The notes beneath the pieces were generated by a model. That model worked only from the letters and a program-made list of their open reading frames with translations. It was not told the origin of the DNA and searched no databases. A DNA stretch of 55,114 nucleotides from positions 1 through 55,114 of the forward strand of contig CAZFDT010000035.1 of the NCBI GenBank assembly GCA_964518335.1. Reading direction: 5' to 3'. The stretch comes from CAZFDT01 sp964518335. Its GTDB lineage: Bacteria > Planctomycetota > Phycisphaerae > Phycisphaerales > Phycisphaeraceae. The position numbers and the translations under genes are program-made. Shown in pieces: positions 43,436 through 52,547 of this stretch (position 1 is the first letter of the stretch; each line of letters starts with the position of its first letter).

Positions 43436-44254
43436 ATGTCGAAAAAACTCGATCCCTCGGCGCCGGTGGCGGACCGCAAGCTCAAGCGTAAGGCCTACGA
43501 GAAGGAGCTTCGCCGTCTCCAGGCCGAGTTGTGCCACCTGCAGGAATGGGTCAAGGCCACCGGCGAGCGGATCATCGTGATCTTCGAGGGCCGCGACGGC
43601 GCGGGAAAAGGCGGCACCATCCGCGCCCTCACCGAACGGGTGAGCCCGCGCGTGTTCCGTGTCGTGGCGTTGCCCGCGCCGTCGGACCGTGAGAAGTCGC
43701 AGATGTACATGCAGCGCTACATGCAGCACTTCCCCGCGGCGGGCGAGATCGTGATCTTCGACCGAAGCTGGTACAACCGCGCCGGTGTCGAAAAGGTCAT
43801 GGGCTTCTGCACGCCCAGGCAGCATGAGGCTTTTCTCCGCATCTGTCCGCAGATCGAAAAATACATCACCGACGCGGGCATCCGTCTCATCAAGTATTGG
43901 CTGGAGGTGAGCAACGACGAGCAGGAGCGGCGGTTCAAGGCCCGCATCAAGGACCCGCTTCGCCAGTGGAAACTCAGTCCGATGGACCTGCCCTCCCGGC
44001 AGCGCTGGTACGACTACTCCCGCGCTCGCGACGAGATGCTCAAAGCCACCGACACCGCCCACGCCCCGTGGCACATCCTGCGCTCCGACGACAAGAAGCG
44101 TGCCCGGCTCAACTGTATCGGCCACCTGCTGGGCCTGATCCCCTACAAGAAGATCAAGCGGTCGAAGATCAAGCTGCCGTCGCGGTCCAGGAAGCACGCC
44201 TACGACGACCAGGCCTCGCTGGCGGGACGGCGGTTCGTGCCCGAGACGCATTAG
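43436..44254 (+). CDS. ppk2: Polyphosphate kinase 2
   Basis: 272 residues, single-domain PPK2. Walker A GRDGAGKGG near residues 52-60, Walker B region IVIFDRSWYNRAGVE (106-119), and the lid KARIKDPLRQWKLSPMD. It transfers phosphate between polyphosphate and nucleotides; the family class cannot be fixed by eye. ATG 43436 was preferred over 43430 because GGAG is then 8 nt upstream. A GGTAA-AA-TTACC dyad lies at 43344-43355 in its upstream region. It is divergent from the aldolase gene. Confidence 0.94.
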   Translation: MSKKLDPSAPVADRKLKRKAYEKELRRLQAELCHLQEWVKATGERIIVIFEGRDGAGKGGTIRALTERVSPRVFRVVALPAPSDREKSQMYMQRYMQHFPAAGEIVIFDRSWYNRAGVEKVMGFCTPRQHEAFLRICPQIEKYITDAGIRLIKYWLEVSNDEQERRFKARIKDPLRQWKLSPMDLPSRQRWYDYSRARDEMLKATDTAHAPWHILRSDDKKRARLNCIGHLLGLIPYKKIKRSKIKLPSRSRKHAYDDQASLAGRRFVPETH

Positions 44255-44476
44255 CCTGCTGCAGTGGACCTCCATGGCCGACAACCCCGCGCAATGTGAC
44301 GCAGCGCCGCCGGCCCGACTGTGGTCGCGGCGAGTGACCGAGGCGCCGACGAACGTCCTCGCGGCGCACTGGCTTGCGGCAGGTGGCGCCGACGCATCAC
44401 TTGCTAGTCCTGCCCGAGGCCGGTCTGTCTGCCGGACCGTTGGGCCGGCAGCGGCGGCCACCTCGGGGGCGCCCGC

Positions 44477-45139
44477 GTGAGAGCACTCTTCAACTTCATC
44501 AGCGCGCGGCTCGATCCCGTCGATCTGCTGGGCGAGACGTTGTTCGCCCTGATCATGGCCCTGGGCTTCACCGGCGCGGTGCGCCTGGGTCTGGACGAGC
44601 CCGACAACCACGCCCTGTTCGTCGGCATCCTCGGATGCAATCTCGCCTGGGCGATCGTCGATGGCGTCATGCACGTGCTCACCACGCTGTTCGAGCGCGG
44701 CCGGCGGGCGCGGCTGTTCCGCCTCACGCGCCAGACCCCGGACGACGATGCGGCGATCCGTCTCATCGCCGGCGAGTTCGATGACCGGCTGGCGCCGCTC
44801 ACCACGCCCGAGGATCGACGCCACCTGTATGTCCGCATGCTGCAGTTGATCCGGCACGGCCCTTCGCCGTCCACGCGCGTGCGCGGCGGCGACCTTTCGG
44901 CCGGGCTGGCCGTCTGCCTGCTGATCGTGGTCGCCACCGTGCCCGTGGTATTGCCGTTCCTGTTCGTCACCCAGCCTGCCCTCGCGGCGCGGGTGTCGAA
45001 CCTCGTCGTCATCGCCATGTTGTTTGGTCTGGGCTGGTGGTGGGGCCGCGAGGTCGGCCGCCGCCCGTGGCTGGTCGGCGTGGGTCTGACGCTTATGGGC
45101 CTCGTCCTCGTGCTGACGACGATCGCCCTGGGTGGATGA
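44477..45139 (+). CDS. VIT1/CCC1-like membrane protein
   Basis: 220 residues with five predicted helices (about 20-40, 46-66, 140-163, 170-187, 196-217), the layout of VIT1/CCC1 iron/manganese transporters. NLAWAIVDGVMHVL matches helix 2. The metal-binding Glu-rich loop of true vacuolar transporters is short here and reads RLIAGEFDDRLAPL, so transport function is uncertain. It starts with GTG. A 68-codon frame upstream ends in the same GTGA but is not convincing as a gene. Confidence 0.65.
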   Translation: MRALFNFISARLDPVDLLGETLFALIMALGFTGAVRLGLDEPDNHALFVGILGCNLAWAIVDGVMHVLTTLFERGRRARLFRLTRQTPDDDAAIRLIAGEFDDRLAPLTTPEDRRHLYVRMLQLIRHGPSPSTRVRGGDLSAGLAVCLLIVVATVPVVLPFLFVTQPALAARVSNLVVIAMLFGLGWWWGREVGRRPWLVGVGLTLMGLVLVLTTIALGG

Positions 45140-45166
45140 CCGACGCATCATAACGGCGCCCTGTGG

Positions 45167-45181
45167 CATAATGCCGCCATG
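45167..45181 (+). promoter_or_regulatory. -10 element of argJ, predicted leaderless
   Basis: CATAAT (45167-45172), GCCGCC, then ATG at 45179: the same six-base distance as at adk. No ribosome binding site. Confidence 0.45.
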
Positions 45182-46435
45182 AGTGACACACGTTCCCCCG
45201 GAAGCACCCCCGGAAATTCCCCCGGAATCGCCTTGGGCATCACCTCACCCGTCGGCTTCCTCGCCGCCGGGGGCACCTGCGGCATCAAGCCCTCGGGCGC
45301 GCCCGATCTCACGCTCATCGTCGCCGACCAGCCCTGCACCGCCGCGGGCGTTTTCACCCGGAACAAGCTGCCGGGCGCACCGGTCATCGTCAGCAAGCGC
45401 CACGTCAAGCGCGGCGTGGCCCAGGCGATCGTCTGCAACTCCGGCATCTCCAACGTCTCCACTGGCCAGCAGGGTCTGCGCGACGCCCTGGCCATGTGCG
45501 CCGCCACCGCCAAGGTCGTCGGCTGCGCCGCCCGCGACGTGCTGGTCTGCTCCACCGGCGTCATCGGCAAGCCCTTGCCCATCGATAAGATCCTCGCCGG
45601 CATCCCCCGCATCGCCGACCAGCTCCACGCCGGGCCCGACGCCGACGCTCACGCCGCACGATGCATCCTCACCACCGACCTCGTCCCCAAGCAGGCGGGC
45701 ACGCGTGTGAACATCGGCGGCAAACGTGTCACCGTCGCCGGCATCGCCAAGGGCAGCGGCATGATCGCGCCCAACCTGGCGACCATGCTCGTTTTCATCA
45801 CCACCGATGCCGCCATCAGCGCGCCCATGCTCCGCGCCGCGCTCAAGCACGCCGTCGCCCGCAGCTTCAACCGCATCAGCATCGACGAGGACACCAGCAC
45901 CAGCGACAGCGTGCTCGTGCTCGCCAGCGGCCAGGCGAGCCACCGCAGGATCACTGCAGCGGGCAAGGCGTTCGACGCCTTCCGCAAGGCGCTGGGGCAG
46001 GTGTGCGAGGACCTGGCCTACCAGATCGTCAAGGACGGCGAAGGGGCGACCCGGGTGTTCCGCGTCGTCGTCGAGGGCGCCCGCGGCGAGCGCGACGCCG
46101 ACCGCGTGGGCAAGGCGGTCGTCGGCAGCCCGCTGGTCAAGACGGCCGTGCACGGTGGCGACCCCAACTGGGGCCGGCTGGTCATGGCCGTGGGCAAGAG
46201 CGGCGCCGCCTGCCGGTTCGAGTCCCTGGCGATCACCGTCGGCGACGTGCCCGTCTATCGCCGCGGCGCGCCCCTGCCGCTCGACGAAGCGACTGCCGCC
46301 CGGCTCGACGCCGCCATGCAACAGCCCGAGGTCACCTTCACCATCGACCTGGGCATGGGCAAGAGCAGCGCCCAGTGGCGCGGCTGCGACCTGTCCCGCC
46401 AATACATCGCCATCAACGCCGACTACACCACCTGA
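45179..46435 (+). CDS. argJ: Bifunctional glutamate N-acetyltransferase / amino-acid acetyltransferase
   Basis: 418 residues, ArgJ family of Ntn-hydrolase fold. The autocleavage site is KGSGMIAPNLATML, with Thr202 as nucleophile. Also visible are VFTRNKLPGAPV, VCNSGISNVSTG and HGGDPNWGRLVMAVGKSG. It recycles the acetyl group from N-acetylornithine to glutamate in arginine synthesis. Whether it also makes N-acetylglutamate from acetyl-CoA cannot be told. No other arg genes are adjacent. Confidence 0.96.
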   Translation: MSDTRSPGSTPGNSPGIALGITSPVGFLAAGGTCGIKPSGAPDLTLIVADQPCTAAGVFTRNKLPGAPVIVSKRHVKRGVAQAIVCNSGISNVSTGQQGLRDALAMCAATAKVVGCAARDVLVCSTGVIGKPLPIDKILAGIPRIADQLHAGPDADAHAARCILTTDLVPKQAGTRVNIGGKRVTVAGIAKGSGMIAPNLATMLVFITTDAAISAPMLRAALKHAVARSFNRISIDEDTSTSDSVLVLASGQASHRRITAAGKAFDAFRKALGQVCEDLAYQIVKDGEGATRVFRVVVEGARGERDADRVGKAVVGSPLVKTAVHGGDPNWGRLVMAVGKSGAACRFESLAITVGDVPVYRRGAPLPLDEATAARLDAAMQQPEVTFTIDLGMGKSSAQWRGCDLSRQYIAINADYTT

Positions 46436-46559
46436 TCGCTCGCTCCGCGGAGGTCGTCGGGGCCGTTCCCCTCTCGCGTCGCGCGCTGGAAATCCGCTTC
46501 CGAAGAGCCGTCGGCAGAACGATCGAACATGAGATCCGCCGCGTGCGCGTCAAACGCCG

Positions 46560-48026
46560 TCAGGCGGCGTGGGCCAGTTCCTCGGTGGCGGGATCGAAGA
46601 CGACCAGGCAGCTCTTGCCCGCGGCTTTGGCGGCGTACACGGCCTTGTCGGCCTGAGCCACAAGCTGCACGCTCGTGTCGGGACGCGCCTGGGCGATGTT
46701 GGCCAGACCCTGACTCATCGACACGCGCACGGTGGCGTCGGGGCCCAGCAGTTCGCGGCTGTCGCGGATGAAGTCCTCGCGGATGAGGTTGGCGACTTTG
46801 GCGGCGGCCTGGAGGTCGGTCTTGGGCATGAGCATGAGGAACTCGTCGCCACCCATGCGTGCGGGGGTGTGGTTGCGCTTGGCGTGCTTTCGCATGCACG
46901 AAGCGGCGAGTTTGAGCAGCTCGTCGCCCTTGTCGTGGCCGTAGGTGTCGTTGACGCCTTTGAACCCGTCGAGGTCGATCACCAGGACGCACAGGTCGCC
47001 GCCGTAGGTCCTGGCCTCGGGGAAGTGCTTGTCCATCTCCTGGCTGAACGCCCGGCGGTTGGGCAGCCCGGTGAGCTGATCGGTGAATGCGGCGGCCTCG
47101 AGCTTCTCCTTCTCGATCTGCAGTTCGTAGGTGCGCTGCCGCACTTTCTTCTCCAGGTCGGCGTTGGCGTCCTCCAGCTCGCGCTGCTTGTGCACCAGCC
47201 TGCCCGCCATGTCGTTGAACGCGGCGGCGAGGTAGCCGATCTCGTCGTCGCTGCGCACGGCGACCGGCTCGATGTGGCTGCCCGCCGCCAGGCGCCGCGT
47301 CGCCAGCACCAGGTCGCGCCACGGCTTGACCCATCGCCGCAGAATCAGCGCCACCACCGGCAGCGCGATCGCGCAGACCACCACGACCGTGAGAATCTGC
47401 GCCGCCTGGAAACTCATGATCGCGTGCTGTATCCCCGCGTCGCGGATGGCCAGCACGACGTAGCCCTGCAGGCGAGGCTCACCGGTGCGGATCGGATTGC
47501 CGTCGTTGTCCCACGCCATGGGCGGATCGATGATCGGCACGGTCTGTACGACCACCTGGTCGAAGATGCCTGCGCTGAGCGTTTCCTGGACCGCGACGAC
47601 GGTGTCGCCTTCCTTGGAGGGTTTGACGCCGCCGAAGCCGCGCCACGCCTTGTCGTCGAAGACGCCGGCGTGCAGCAGTTTGCCGCGCGGGTCGGTGACA
47701 CAGACGAAGGCGATGCGTGGGTCGCGGCCGAGGCCGTCGAGCAGCTCGCCGGGGTTGCGGGCGAAGTGGTCCACGCGATTGACCAGCGATGCGGCCACGA
47801 CCTTGCCCAGCGTTTCGCCGTCCTGCTGGTGCTTGCGCTGGAGGTAGTCCTGCACGGTCTGATTGAACATGACCATGCAGATGATGGCGGGCGTGATGGC
47901 GATGGCGAACATCCAGCGCAACATGCGGCCGGCGAGGCTGCGGCGTGGCCGGGCCGGCAGTTCGGGGTCGCTGCCCTTGCCTGCCAGCGCGCGCTGAATG
48001 ACCGAGGCTGGATCCTGTTTCGTCAC
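46560..48026 (-). CDS. Membrane-bound diguanylate cyclase (sensor-HAMP-GGDEF)
   Basis: About 488 residues from a GTG. Helix 1 (about 36-54, WMFAIAITPAIICMVMF), a periplasmic sensor domain (about 60-225), helix 2 (ILTVVVVCAIALPVVALIL), HAMP (RRLAAGSHIEPVAVRSDDEIG), a coiled coil, then GGDEF with FTDQLTGLPNRRAFSQEM and the active site MGGDEF. An RxxD inhibition site before it is not evident. It makes cyclic di-GMP on an extracytoplasmic signal, possibly relevant to pilus and matrix use. The longer ATG reading (48146) would overlap the divergent permease gene. Confidence 0.9.
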   Translation of the reverse strand: MTKQDPASVIQRALAGKGSDPELPARPRRSLAGRMLRWMFAIAITPAIICMVMFNQTVQDYLQRKHQQDGETLGKVVAASLVNRVDHFARNPGELLDGLGRDPRIAFVCVTDPRGKLLHAGVFDDKAWRGFGGVKPSKEGDTVVAVQETLSAGIFDQVVVQTVPIIDPPMAWDNDGNPIRTGEPRLQGYVVLAIRDAGIQHAIMSFQAAQILTVVVVCAIALPVVALILRRWVKPWRDLVLATRRLAAGSHIEPVAVRSDDEIGYLAAAFNDMAGRLVHKQRELEDANADLEKKVRQRTYELQIEKEKLEAAAFTDQLTGLPNRRAFSQEMDKHFPEARTYGGDLCVLVIDLDGFKGVNDTYGHDKGDELLKLAASCMRKHAKRNHTPARMGGDEFLMLMPKTDLQAAAKVANLIREDFIRDSRELLGPDATVRVSMSQGLANIAQARPDTSVQLVAQADKAVYAAKAAGKSCLVVFDPATEELAHAA

Positions 48027-48090
48027 ATGGATGTCATCGGCCGCTTGCACGGGGGACTTGCGGGGCGGGCCACGCCAGGAAGGGGGGTGA

Positions 48091-48096
48091 TAGAAT
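48091..48096 (+). promoter_or_regulatory. Extended -10 element of the permease gene
   Basis: TGATAGAAT gives an extended -10 (TAGAAT at 48091-48096), 26 nt before the ATG. GAGGAA is the ribosome binding site. Confidence 0.45.
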
Positions 48097-48122
48097 CCGG
48101 GTCCACCGAGGAACCATCCGCG

Positions 48123-49229
48123 ATGACCAGGGTAGCTCTGCCCCAACGTCCGCTAATCGCGGCGCCGCCGGCGTCGCCTGCGCGGTCGTGGTGGCCGGTG
48201 ATGGGAGGCGGCCTGCTCCTGGCGGCGGTGGGGCTGCTGCTCTGGGGGCAGGTGTCGGATCGGTCCGGCCAGTTCACCCGGCACCTGAGCACCGTGTTTG
48301 TCAGCATCGTGCTGGAGGCGATGCCGTTCGTCATGCTGGGGTCGATCATCGGCGGGGTGATCGAGGTGTTCGTGTCGCGTCAACGTCTGGGTCGATTGCT
48401 GCCGCGGCGGCGGAGCCTGTCGATTGTGGTCGCCGGGGCGCTGGGGCTGGTCATGCCCGTCTGCGAGTGCGCGATCATTCCGGTGACGCGGCGACTGGTG
48501 CGCAAGGGCGTGCCGTTTTCGACGGCTGTGGCGTACCTGCTGGCGGGGCCGCTGGTCAATCCACTGGTGGCGGCCTCGACCGCCGTGGCGTATGCCGGCG
48601 ACGGGCGCGTCGTGGCGATCCGGCTGGGATTCGGCTACGTCATCGCTTGCGCGGTGGCGCTGATCGTCGATCGACTCTTCCCCGGCGACGCCGCGGTGCG
48701 TAGTGACTTCGCCCAGCAGTCCGAGGTCTGCGCGCACGGGTGCGGTCACGATCACGGCCACGACCACGACCCTGGGCATGACCACGACAGCAAGCCCATC
48801 GAGCCTTTCCGATCGCGGTGCGTGACCGCGCTGCGGCATGCGTCGGACGACTTTCTCACCGTCGGACAGTTCCTGGTCATGGGCGCGTTCGTCGCGGCGC
48901 TCCTGCAGACCACGCCGGTGCGGCAGGCGCTGCTGGATATGGGGCAGAGTCCGGCCGCGTCGATTGCGATCATGATGGCGCTGGCCGTGCTGCTTAACCT
49001 CTGCAGCGAGGCGGACGCGTTCGTGGCGGCGTCATTCCGCATGATCCTGCCGCTGTCGGCGCAGATGGCGTTCATGGTGCTCGGGCCCATGCTCGACCTG
49101 AAGCTGATCGCGATGTACCTGAGCTTCGTGCGTGTGCGGCCTCTGGTCGTGCTGGTGGTGCTGCTGTGCGTGTTCGTGTTCACGACGATGTGGTGGTCGC
49201 ATACGTGGCTGGAGGGCGTGGGCCTGTGA
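48123..49229 (+). CDS. Permease of the UPF0718/DUF318 family with His-rich loop
   Basis: 368 residues, eight or more helices in two halves. The conserved MPVCECAIIPVTRRL and LCSEADAFVAASF sequences mark the family (ArsP/YcgR relatives). Between the halves is a metal-binding loop (HGCGHDHGHDHDPGHDHD). Together with the next gene this matches the permease plus TIGR03943/DUF1980 pair, which in Bacillus (ycgR-ycgQ) is Zur-controlled. Zinc or another metal is the likely cargo; no Zur box was recognised. It is divergent from the diguanylate cyclase gene. Confidence 0.85.
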   Translation: MTRVALPQRPLIAAPPASPARSWWPVMGGGLLLAAVGLLLWGQVSDRSGQFTRHLSTVFVSIVLEAMPFVMLGSIIGGVIEVFVSRQRLGRLLPRRRSLSIVVAGALGLVMPVCECAIIPVTRRLVRKGVPFSTAVAYLLAGPLVNPLVAASTAVAYAGDGRVVAIRLGFGYVIACAVALIVDRLFPGDAAVRSDFAQQSEVCAHGCGHDHGHDHDPGHDHDSKPIEPFRSRCVTALRHASDDFLTVGQFLVMGAFVAALLQTTPVRQALLDMGQSPAASIAIMMALAVLLNLCSEADAFVAASFRMILPLSAQMAFMVLGPMLDLKLIAMYLSFVRVRPLVVLVVLLCVFVFTTMWWSHTWLEGVGL

Positions 49230-49969
49230 TGACGTGGCACGACAAGGTCGTTCGCGTGGCGGCGTTCGCGGTGGTGGCCGCCTGGGCCGGGGCGTGCGTG
49301 TGGCTGCTGGCGCACGGACGCTACACGGCGTTTCTGTCGGCCAAGCTGTGGCCGCTGCTGGCGGCGGCGATCGCCATGCTCATCTTGATGCTCGGGGCGA
49401 TGGCGGGGCAGCGCGGTCGCGTCGGGAGCTGGGGCGGGAGGCTGGTGACGCTCGGCTGGGTCGCGCTGCCGCTGGGCTACCTGGCGGTGGCGCCGGCGAC
49501 GGGGCTGGACAGCTACGCCCTGGCGGCGCGGGGCGTCGATCCGCTGGCCGCCGTCACGGTGGCCGCCGCGCCGGTGGAGGATGCGACAGTGAGCCCGTCC
49601 TCGCCCGTCGCCGTCGATGCTGAAGCTTCCGAGGCTGTCGAGGTGTCGCTGTTGCACCTGCTGCTCGACATGCATCTGCACGAAGGCAAGCGCGTGGCCG
49701 CCATCGGCATGGTTCACGAGGACGACCGCCATCCGCCGGGGACCTTCGTGATGTTCCGTTTCGTCGTGGCCTGTTGCGCCGCCGACGCGTCGCCCGTCGG
49801 AGCGATGGTGCGAACCACCGATGTGCCGCTTCCCCAGGCCAACAAATGGGTGCGCGTCGTCGGTCGCGTGGAGATTGTCCCGATCGGGCAGGACCGCGGC
49901 CCGTGCATTGTCGCGGACAGTGTCGTGCCGATCGAGCCGCCGCGCGAGCTGTATCTGTCCCCGTGGTGA
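49229..49969 (+). CDS. TIGR03943/DUF1980 protein, permease partner
   Basis: 246 residues. Four N-terminal helices, then a soluble C-terminal domain with EGKRVAAIGMVHEDDR, MFRFVVACCAADASPVGAMV and NKWVRVVGRVEI. The family accompanies UPF0718 permeases. The ATG shares one base with the permease stop (TGATG), so the two are translationally coupled. It probably assists metal movement across the membrane. Confidence 0.82.
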   Translation: MTWHDKVVRVAAFAVVAAWAGACVWLLAHGRYTAFLSAKLWPLLAAAIAMLILMLGAMAGQRGRVGSWGGRLVTLGWVALPLGYLAVAPATGLDSYALAARGVDPLAAVTVAAAPVEDATVSPSSPVAVDAEASEAVEVSLLHLLLDMHLHEGKRVAAIGMVHEDDRHPPGTFVMFRFVVACCAADASPVGAMVRTTDVPLPQANKWVRVVGRVEIVPIGQDRGPCIVADSVVPIEPPRELYLSPW

Positions 49970-50044
49970 TCGAGCCATGGCATTTCCGCTGATGAGGCGA
50001 TACTGTGAGGCGGGCTCACCCGTTCGCGTCGTCCCGAGAACGCC

Positions 50045-51115
50045 ATGCTCGAACGTCACGTGCAACATCCTCAGCTTTTCCACGCTCACGATGGTCCGGT
50101 GCTGCTGACCGGCGGGGCCGGGTACATCGGCTCGGCGCTCGTCGATCGCCTGCACCACGAGGGGTTTGACGTGCGCGTGCTCGAACTGCCCGCCGTGGGG
50201 ATCGACCACCTGCCCCGTGGCGTGCGGGTATGCCGCGGCGACATCAGACGCCCTGGCGACGTTGCCCGAGCGATGGCGGGTTGTGCCGCGGTCGTGCACC
50301 TGGCGGGCAATCCCAACCTGTACGACCCTGACCCCACGTCGTTTGAGGTCGTCAACCATCAGGGCACGCGGCACGTGCTGCATGCCGCGGCGCAGGCGGG
50401 TGTGCGTCGAATCATTCATTGCTCGACCGAGTCCATCCTGGCCTCGCCCGACGCCGATGCGATCGTGACGGAGCAGACGCGATGGCCCCTGGAGGCGATG
50501 TTCGGGGCGTATCTGCGGAGCAAGTGGCGGGCCGAGCAGGCCGCGCTCGACGCCGCCGCCGAGGGATTGCCCGTGGTGATCGTCAATCCCAGCGTGCCCA
50601 TCGGGCCCGGCGACCGGGGCGAAGGGCCACTGTCGCGGTTGATCGTGCAGCTTGTCAACGGCCGGATACGGGGCCTGTTGCCGGGAACCATCAACGTGAT
50701 CGACGTGCGCGACCTGGCGATCGCCATGGCCCGAGCGCTGACGCACGGCCGCATCGGCGAGCGCTATCTGCTGTCGGGGCACAACCTCACGTATCGCCAG
50801 TTGTTCGACGCCGTCGCCGCCGTCAGCGGCAGGCCCGCGCCGACGTGGGAAGTGCCTTACGCGATGGCGTTGGCGTTCGCCTGCGTGGAGGAGTGGTGGT
50901 GTCGCAGCGTCACCGGTCGCACGCCGCTGGCGACGGTGACGGGCGTGCGGCTGACGCGGCGGTCGTTTCGGTTCGATGCCGCGCAAAGCCGCGCGGCGCT
51001 GGCGTGGCCCCTGCGGCCGCTGCGCGAGTCGGTGCGCGATGCGCTGGCCTGGCTCGTCGACGAGGGTCGGATATCCGACTCGCTGCAGTTGCTCGCCGAC
51101 GCCGGCGCCGACTGA
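50045..51115 (+). CDS. NAD-dependent epimerase/dehydratase (extended SDR)
   Basis: 356 residues. A Rossmann motif LLTGGAGYIGSALVDRL near residue 20, CRGDIRRPGDVARAM, VVHLAGNPNLYD and the catalytic YLRSKWRAE (Tyr-x3-Lys) with STESILAS upstream. VVIVNPSVPIGPGD and GTINVIDVRDLA shape the substrate site, as in hopanoid-associated or nucleotide-sugar epimerases. The C-terminal 70 residues are helical. The substrate is unknown. GAGAAC precedes the ATG. Confidence 0.9.
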   Translation: MLERHVQHPQLFHAHDGPVLLTGGAGYIGSALVDRLHHEGFDVRVLELPAVGIDHLPRGVRVCRGDIRRPGDVARAMAGCAAVVHLAGNPNLYDPDPTSFEVVNHQGTRHVLHAAAQAGVRRIIHCSTESILASPDADAIVTEQTRWPLEAMFGAYLRSKWRAEQAALDAAAEGLPVVIVNPSVPIGPGDRGEGPLSRLIVQLVNGRIRGLLPGTINVIDVRDLAIAMARALTHGRIGERYLLSGHNLTYRQLFDAVAAVSGRPAPTWEVPYAMALAFACVEEWWCRSVTGRTPLATVTGVRLTRRSFRFDAAQSRAALAWPLRPLRESVRDALAWLVDEGRISDSLQLLADAGAD

Positions 51116-51135
51116 AAGCCGCGTCCCCTCGGCTG

Positions 51136-51822
51136 TCAGTGAGCATCCGGGCGGTCATCGGAGCCGATCTCGCGTTCAAGCCGCTCCAGCTCGCGCTGCT
51201 GGATATCGAGCTGGGCGCGGAGCTGCGCCACGCGCAGGCGTGAGGGTTTTTCGCCAGCCAGCACGTCGCGCGCATCAAAGCCGGGAGGCAGCGTCTCATC
51301 CACCGGCGGCGGAGGGTGACGCAGGACCTGGCGCACCGCCGCGATCGTGAACGGCAACGCCAGCAAGGTCGCCAGCGTGAGCATCGCATGCCAACTGCGC
51401 AGGGCCCATCCCGCGTCGCCGATCCACAGGCCGGCGCCCGCGGCCAGCAGCACGATCCCCAGCACGATGTTGGCGACCAGGGCGCCGTATGCGGGGCGCG
51501 GACGATCCGCCTGCATGCCCAGCCCCAGCGCCGCCAGGGCCATGCCTCCGATGGTGGCGGCCAGAATCGTCACCGCCGCCGCCGCGCGAACGGGGTCGCG
51601 CAGATACGAGCCGGGATCGCTGATCACCTGCGGATCGGCGGCGATGATCTGCCGGGCCTCGTGCGACGTGACGTTGGGATCCCACAGTCCCGCCAGCGAG
51701 CAGACGCAGCAGTTGGTGAGCGCCATGAGCGCGCCCAGCCCCTGCAGGACGACCCCGACGCCCTGTGCGAATGCCCGAGGGGGGTCGAGGCGAGCGGGTG
51801 TGGGAGGCGCGTCGTCGGTCAT
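51136..51822 (-). CDS. Four-helix membrane protein of unknown function
   Basis: 228 residues, not recognised. Helix 1 (VGVVLQGLGALMALTNCCVCSL) carries a Cys-Cys-x-Cys cluster. Three more helices follow, and a soluble C-terminal coiled coil (RVAQLRAQLDIQQRELERLERE) ends it. It begins 21 nt after the neighbouring membrane-protein gene, which also has a Cys-rich first helix (TGCCVTGL), so the pair probably works together. Confidence 0.72.
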   Translation of the reverse strand: MTDDAPPTPARLDPPRAFAQGVGVVLQGLGALMALTNCCVCSLAGLWDPNVTSHEARQIIAADPQVISDPGSYLRDPVRAAAAVTILAATIGGMALAALGLGMQADRPRPAYGALVANIVLGIVLLAAGAGLWIGDAGWALRSWHAMLTLATLLALPFTIAAVRQVLRHPPPPVDETLPPGFDARDVLAGEKPSRLRVAQLRAQLDIQQRELERLEREIGSDDRPDAH

Positions 51823-51843
51823 GTGCAGCATTTCGTGTGGGCG

Positions 51844-52425
51844 TCACCCGCCGATGGGGGCGGCGCCGTGCCAGGCCGCAAGCAGTTGCTTGAGCGTGAA
51901 TCCCAGCGCGGCGATCACGCTGCCCACGACGATGACGACGATCGTGAACTGGGCGGGCTGGCCGCCGGCGAACGCCACCGCCACCGCCATCAACATGAAG
52001 ACGCCGGCGACGAACAACTGCACCAGCACGATCAGGGCACAGACCACAATCGCCCAGCGTCGGCCGCGCGCGACGCCAAAGGCCGTGCCCGCCAGCAGCA
52101 TCGCCGGCAGCAGCCCCATCGTTCCCACGCCTGCCGCCATCGATTTGGCCAGCGGCTGGAACTGCGCCACGGCGGCGGTCTGCCGCTCATCGGCGCCGCG
52201 CTCGGCCATCAACTGATCCACCTGGTCAGGCGCCATGCCCCCCAGCTCCACGAGCCCCGTCACGCAGCAGCCGGTCAACGCGATCTCGATCGCCGCCACG
52301 ATCCATACCCACATCGCCGCGCGGCCAAGCGAGCCCGGGTCCACCGACGATCCGGGGTCGTTCCACGGGTCGGTGTCCTGCGGGTCGGAGCCGTAGGGGT
52401 CAATCAGATTCGGGCGTGGGCTCAT
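51844..52425 (-). CDS. Four-helix membrane protein with Asp/Pro-rich N terminus
   Basis: 193 residues, not recognised. A polar leader (PNLIDPYGSDPQDTDPWNDP), then helices at about 37-60, 98-117, 125-148 and 158-180. The first helix contains TGCCVTGL, echoing TNCCVCSL in the next gene. It is transcribed away from the flippase gene, sharing a 122-bp intergenic region that holds TATACT (52438-52443). Confidence 0.72.
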   Translation of the reverse strand: MSPRPNLIDPYGSDPQDTDPWNDPGSSVDPGSLGRAAMWVWIVAAIEIALTGCCVTGLVELGGMAPDQVDQLMAERGADERQTAAVAQFQPLAKSMAAGVGTMGLLPAMLLAGTAFGVARGRRWAIVVCALIVLVQLFVAGVFMLMAVAVAFAGGQPAQFTIVVIVVGSVIAALGFTLKQLLAAWHGAAPIGG

Positions 52426-52437
52426 GGTCGCGGAGCC

Positions 52438-52443
52438 TATACT
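52438..52443 (+). promoter_or_regulatory. -10 element between the membrane pair and the flippase gene
   Basis: TATACT read rightward, 104 nt before the flippase ATG. Read leftward the same patch gives AGTATA, so either direction is possible. No -35. Confidence 0.3.
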
Positions 52444-52547
52444 AACCCGCCTGTCAGGGAGCGTTGTCCAAGATGGCAGCGCGATCTGGTCGATAACGCC
52501 TCCGTCGCCGCCGCCTCGTGCCTGGGCCGCCTGCTGGGACGTATCTG

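Noticed and set aside
44274..44480. 68-codon frame ending in a GTGA overlap with the VIT-like gene
   Set aside because: The overlap is suggestive, but there is no ribosome binding site, codon use is mixed and no motif is visible; kept as unproven.
46569..48122. N-terminal extension of the permease gene
   Set aside because: Antisense to the diguanylate cyclase gene; the true start has a ribosome binding site and an extended -10 just upstream.
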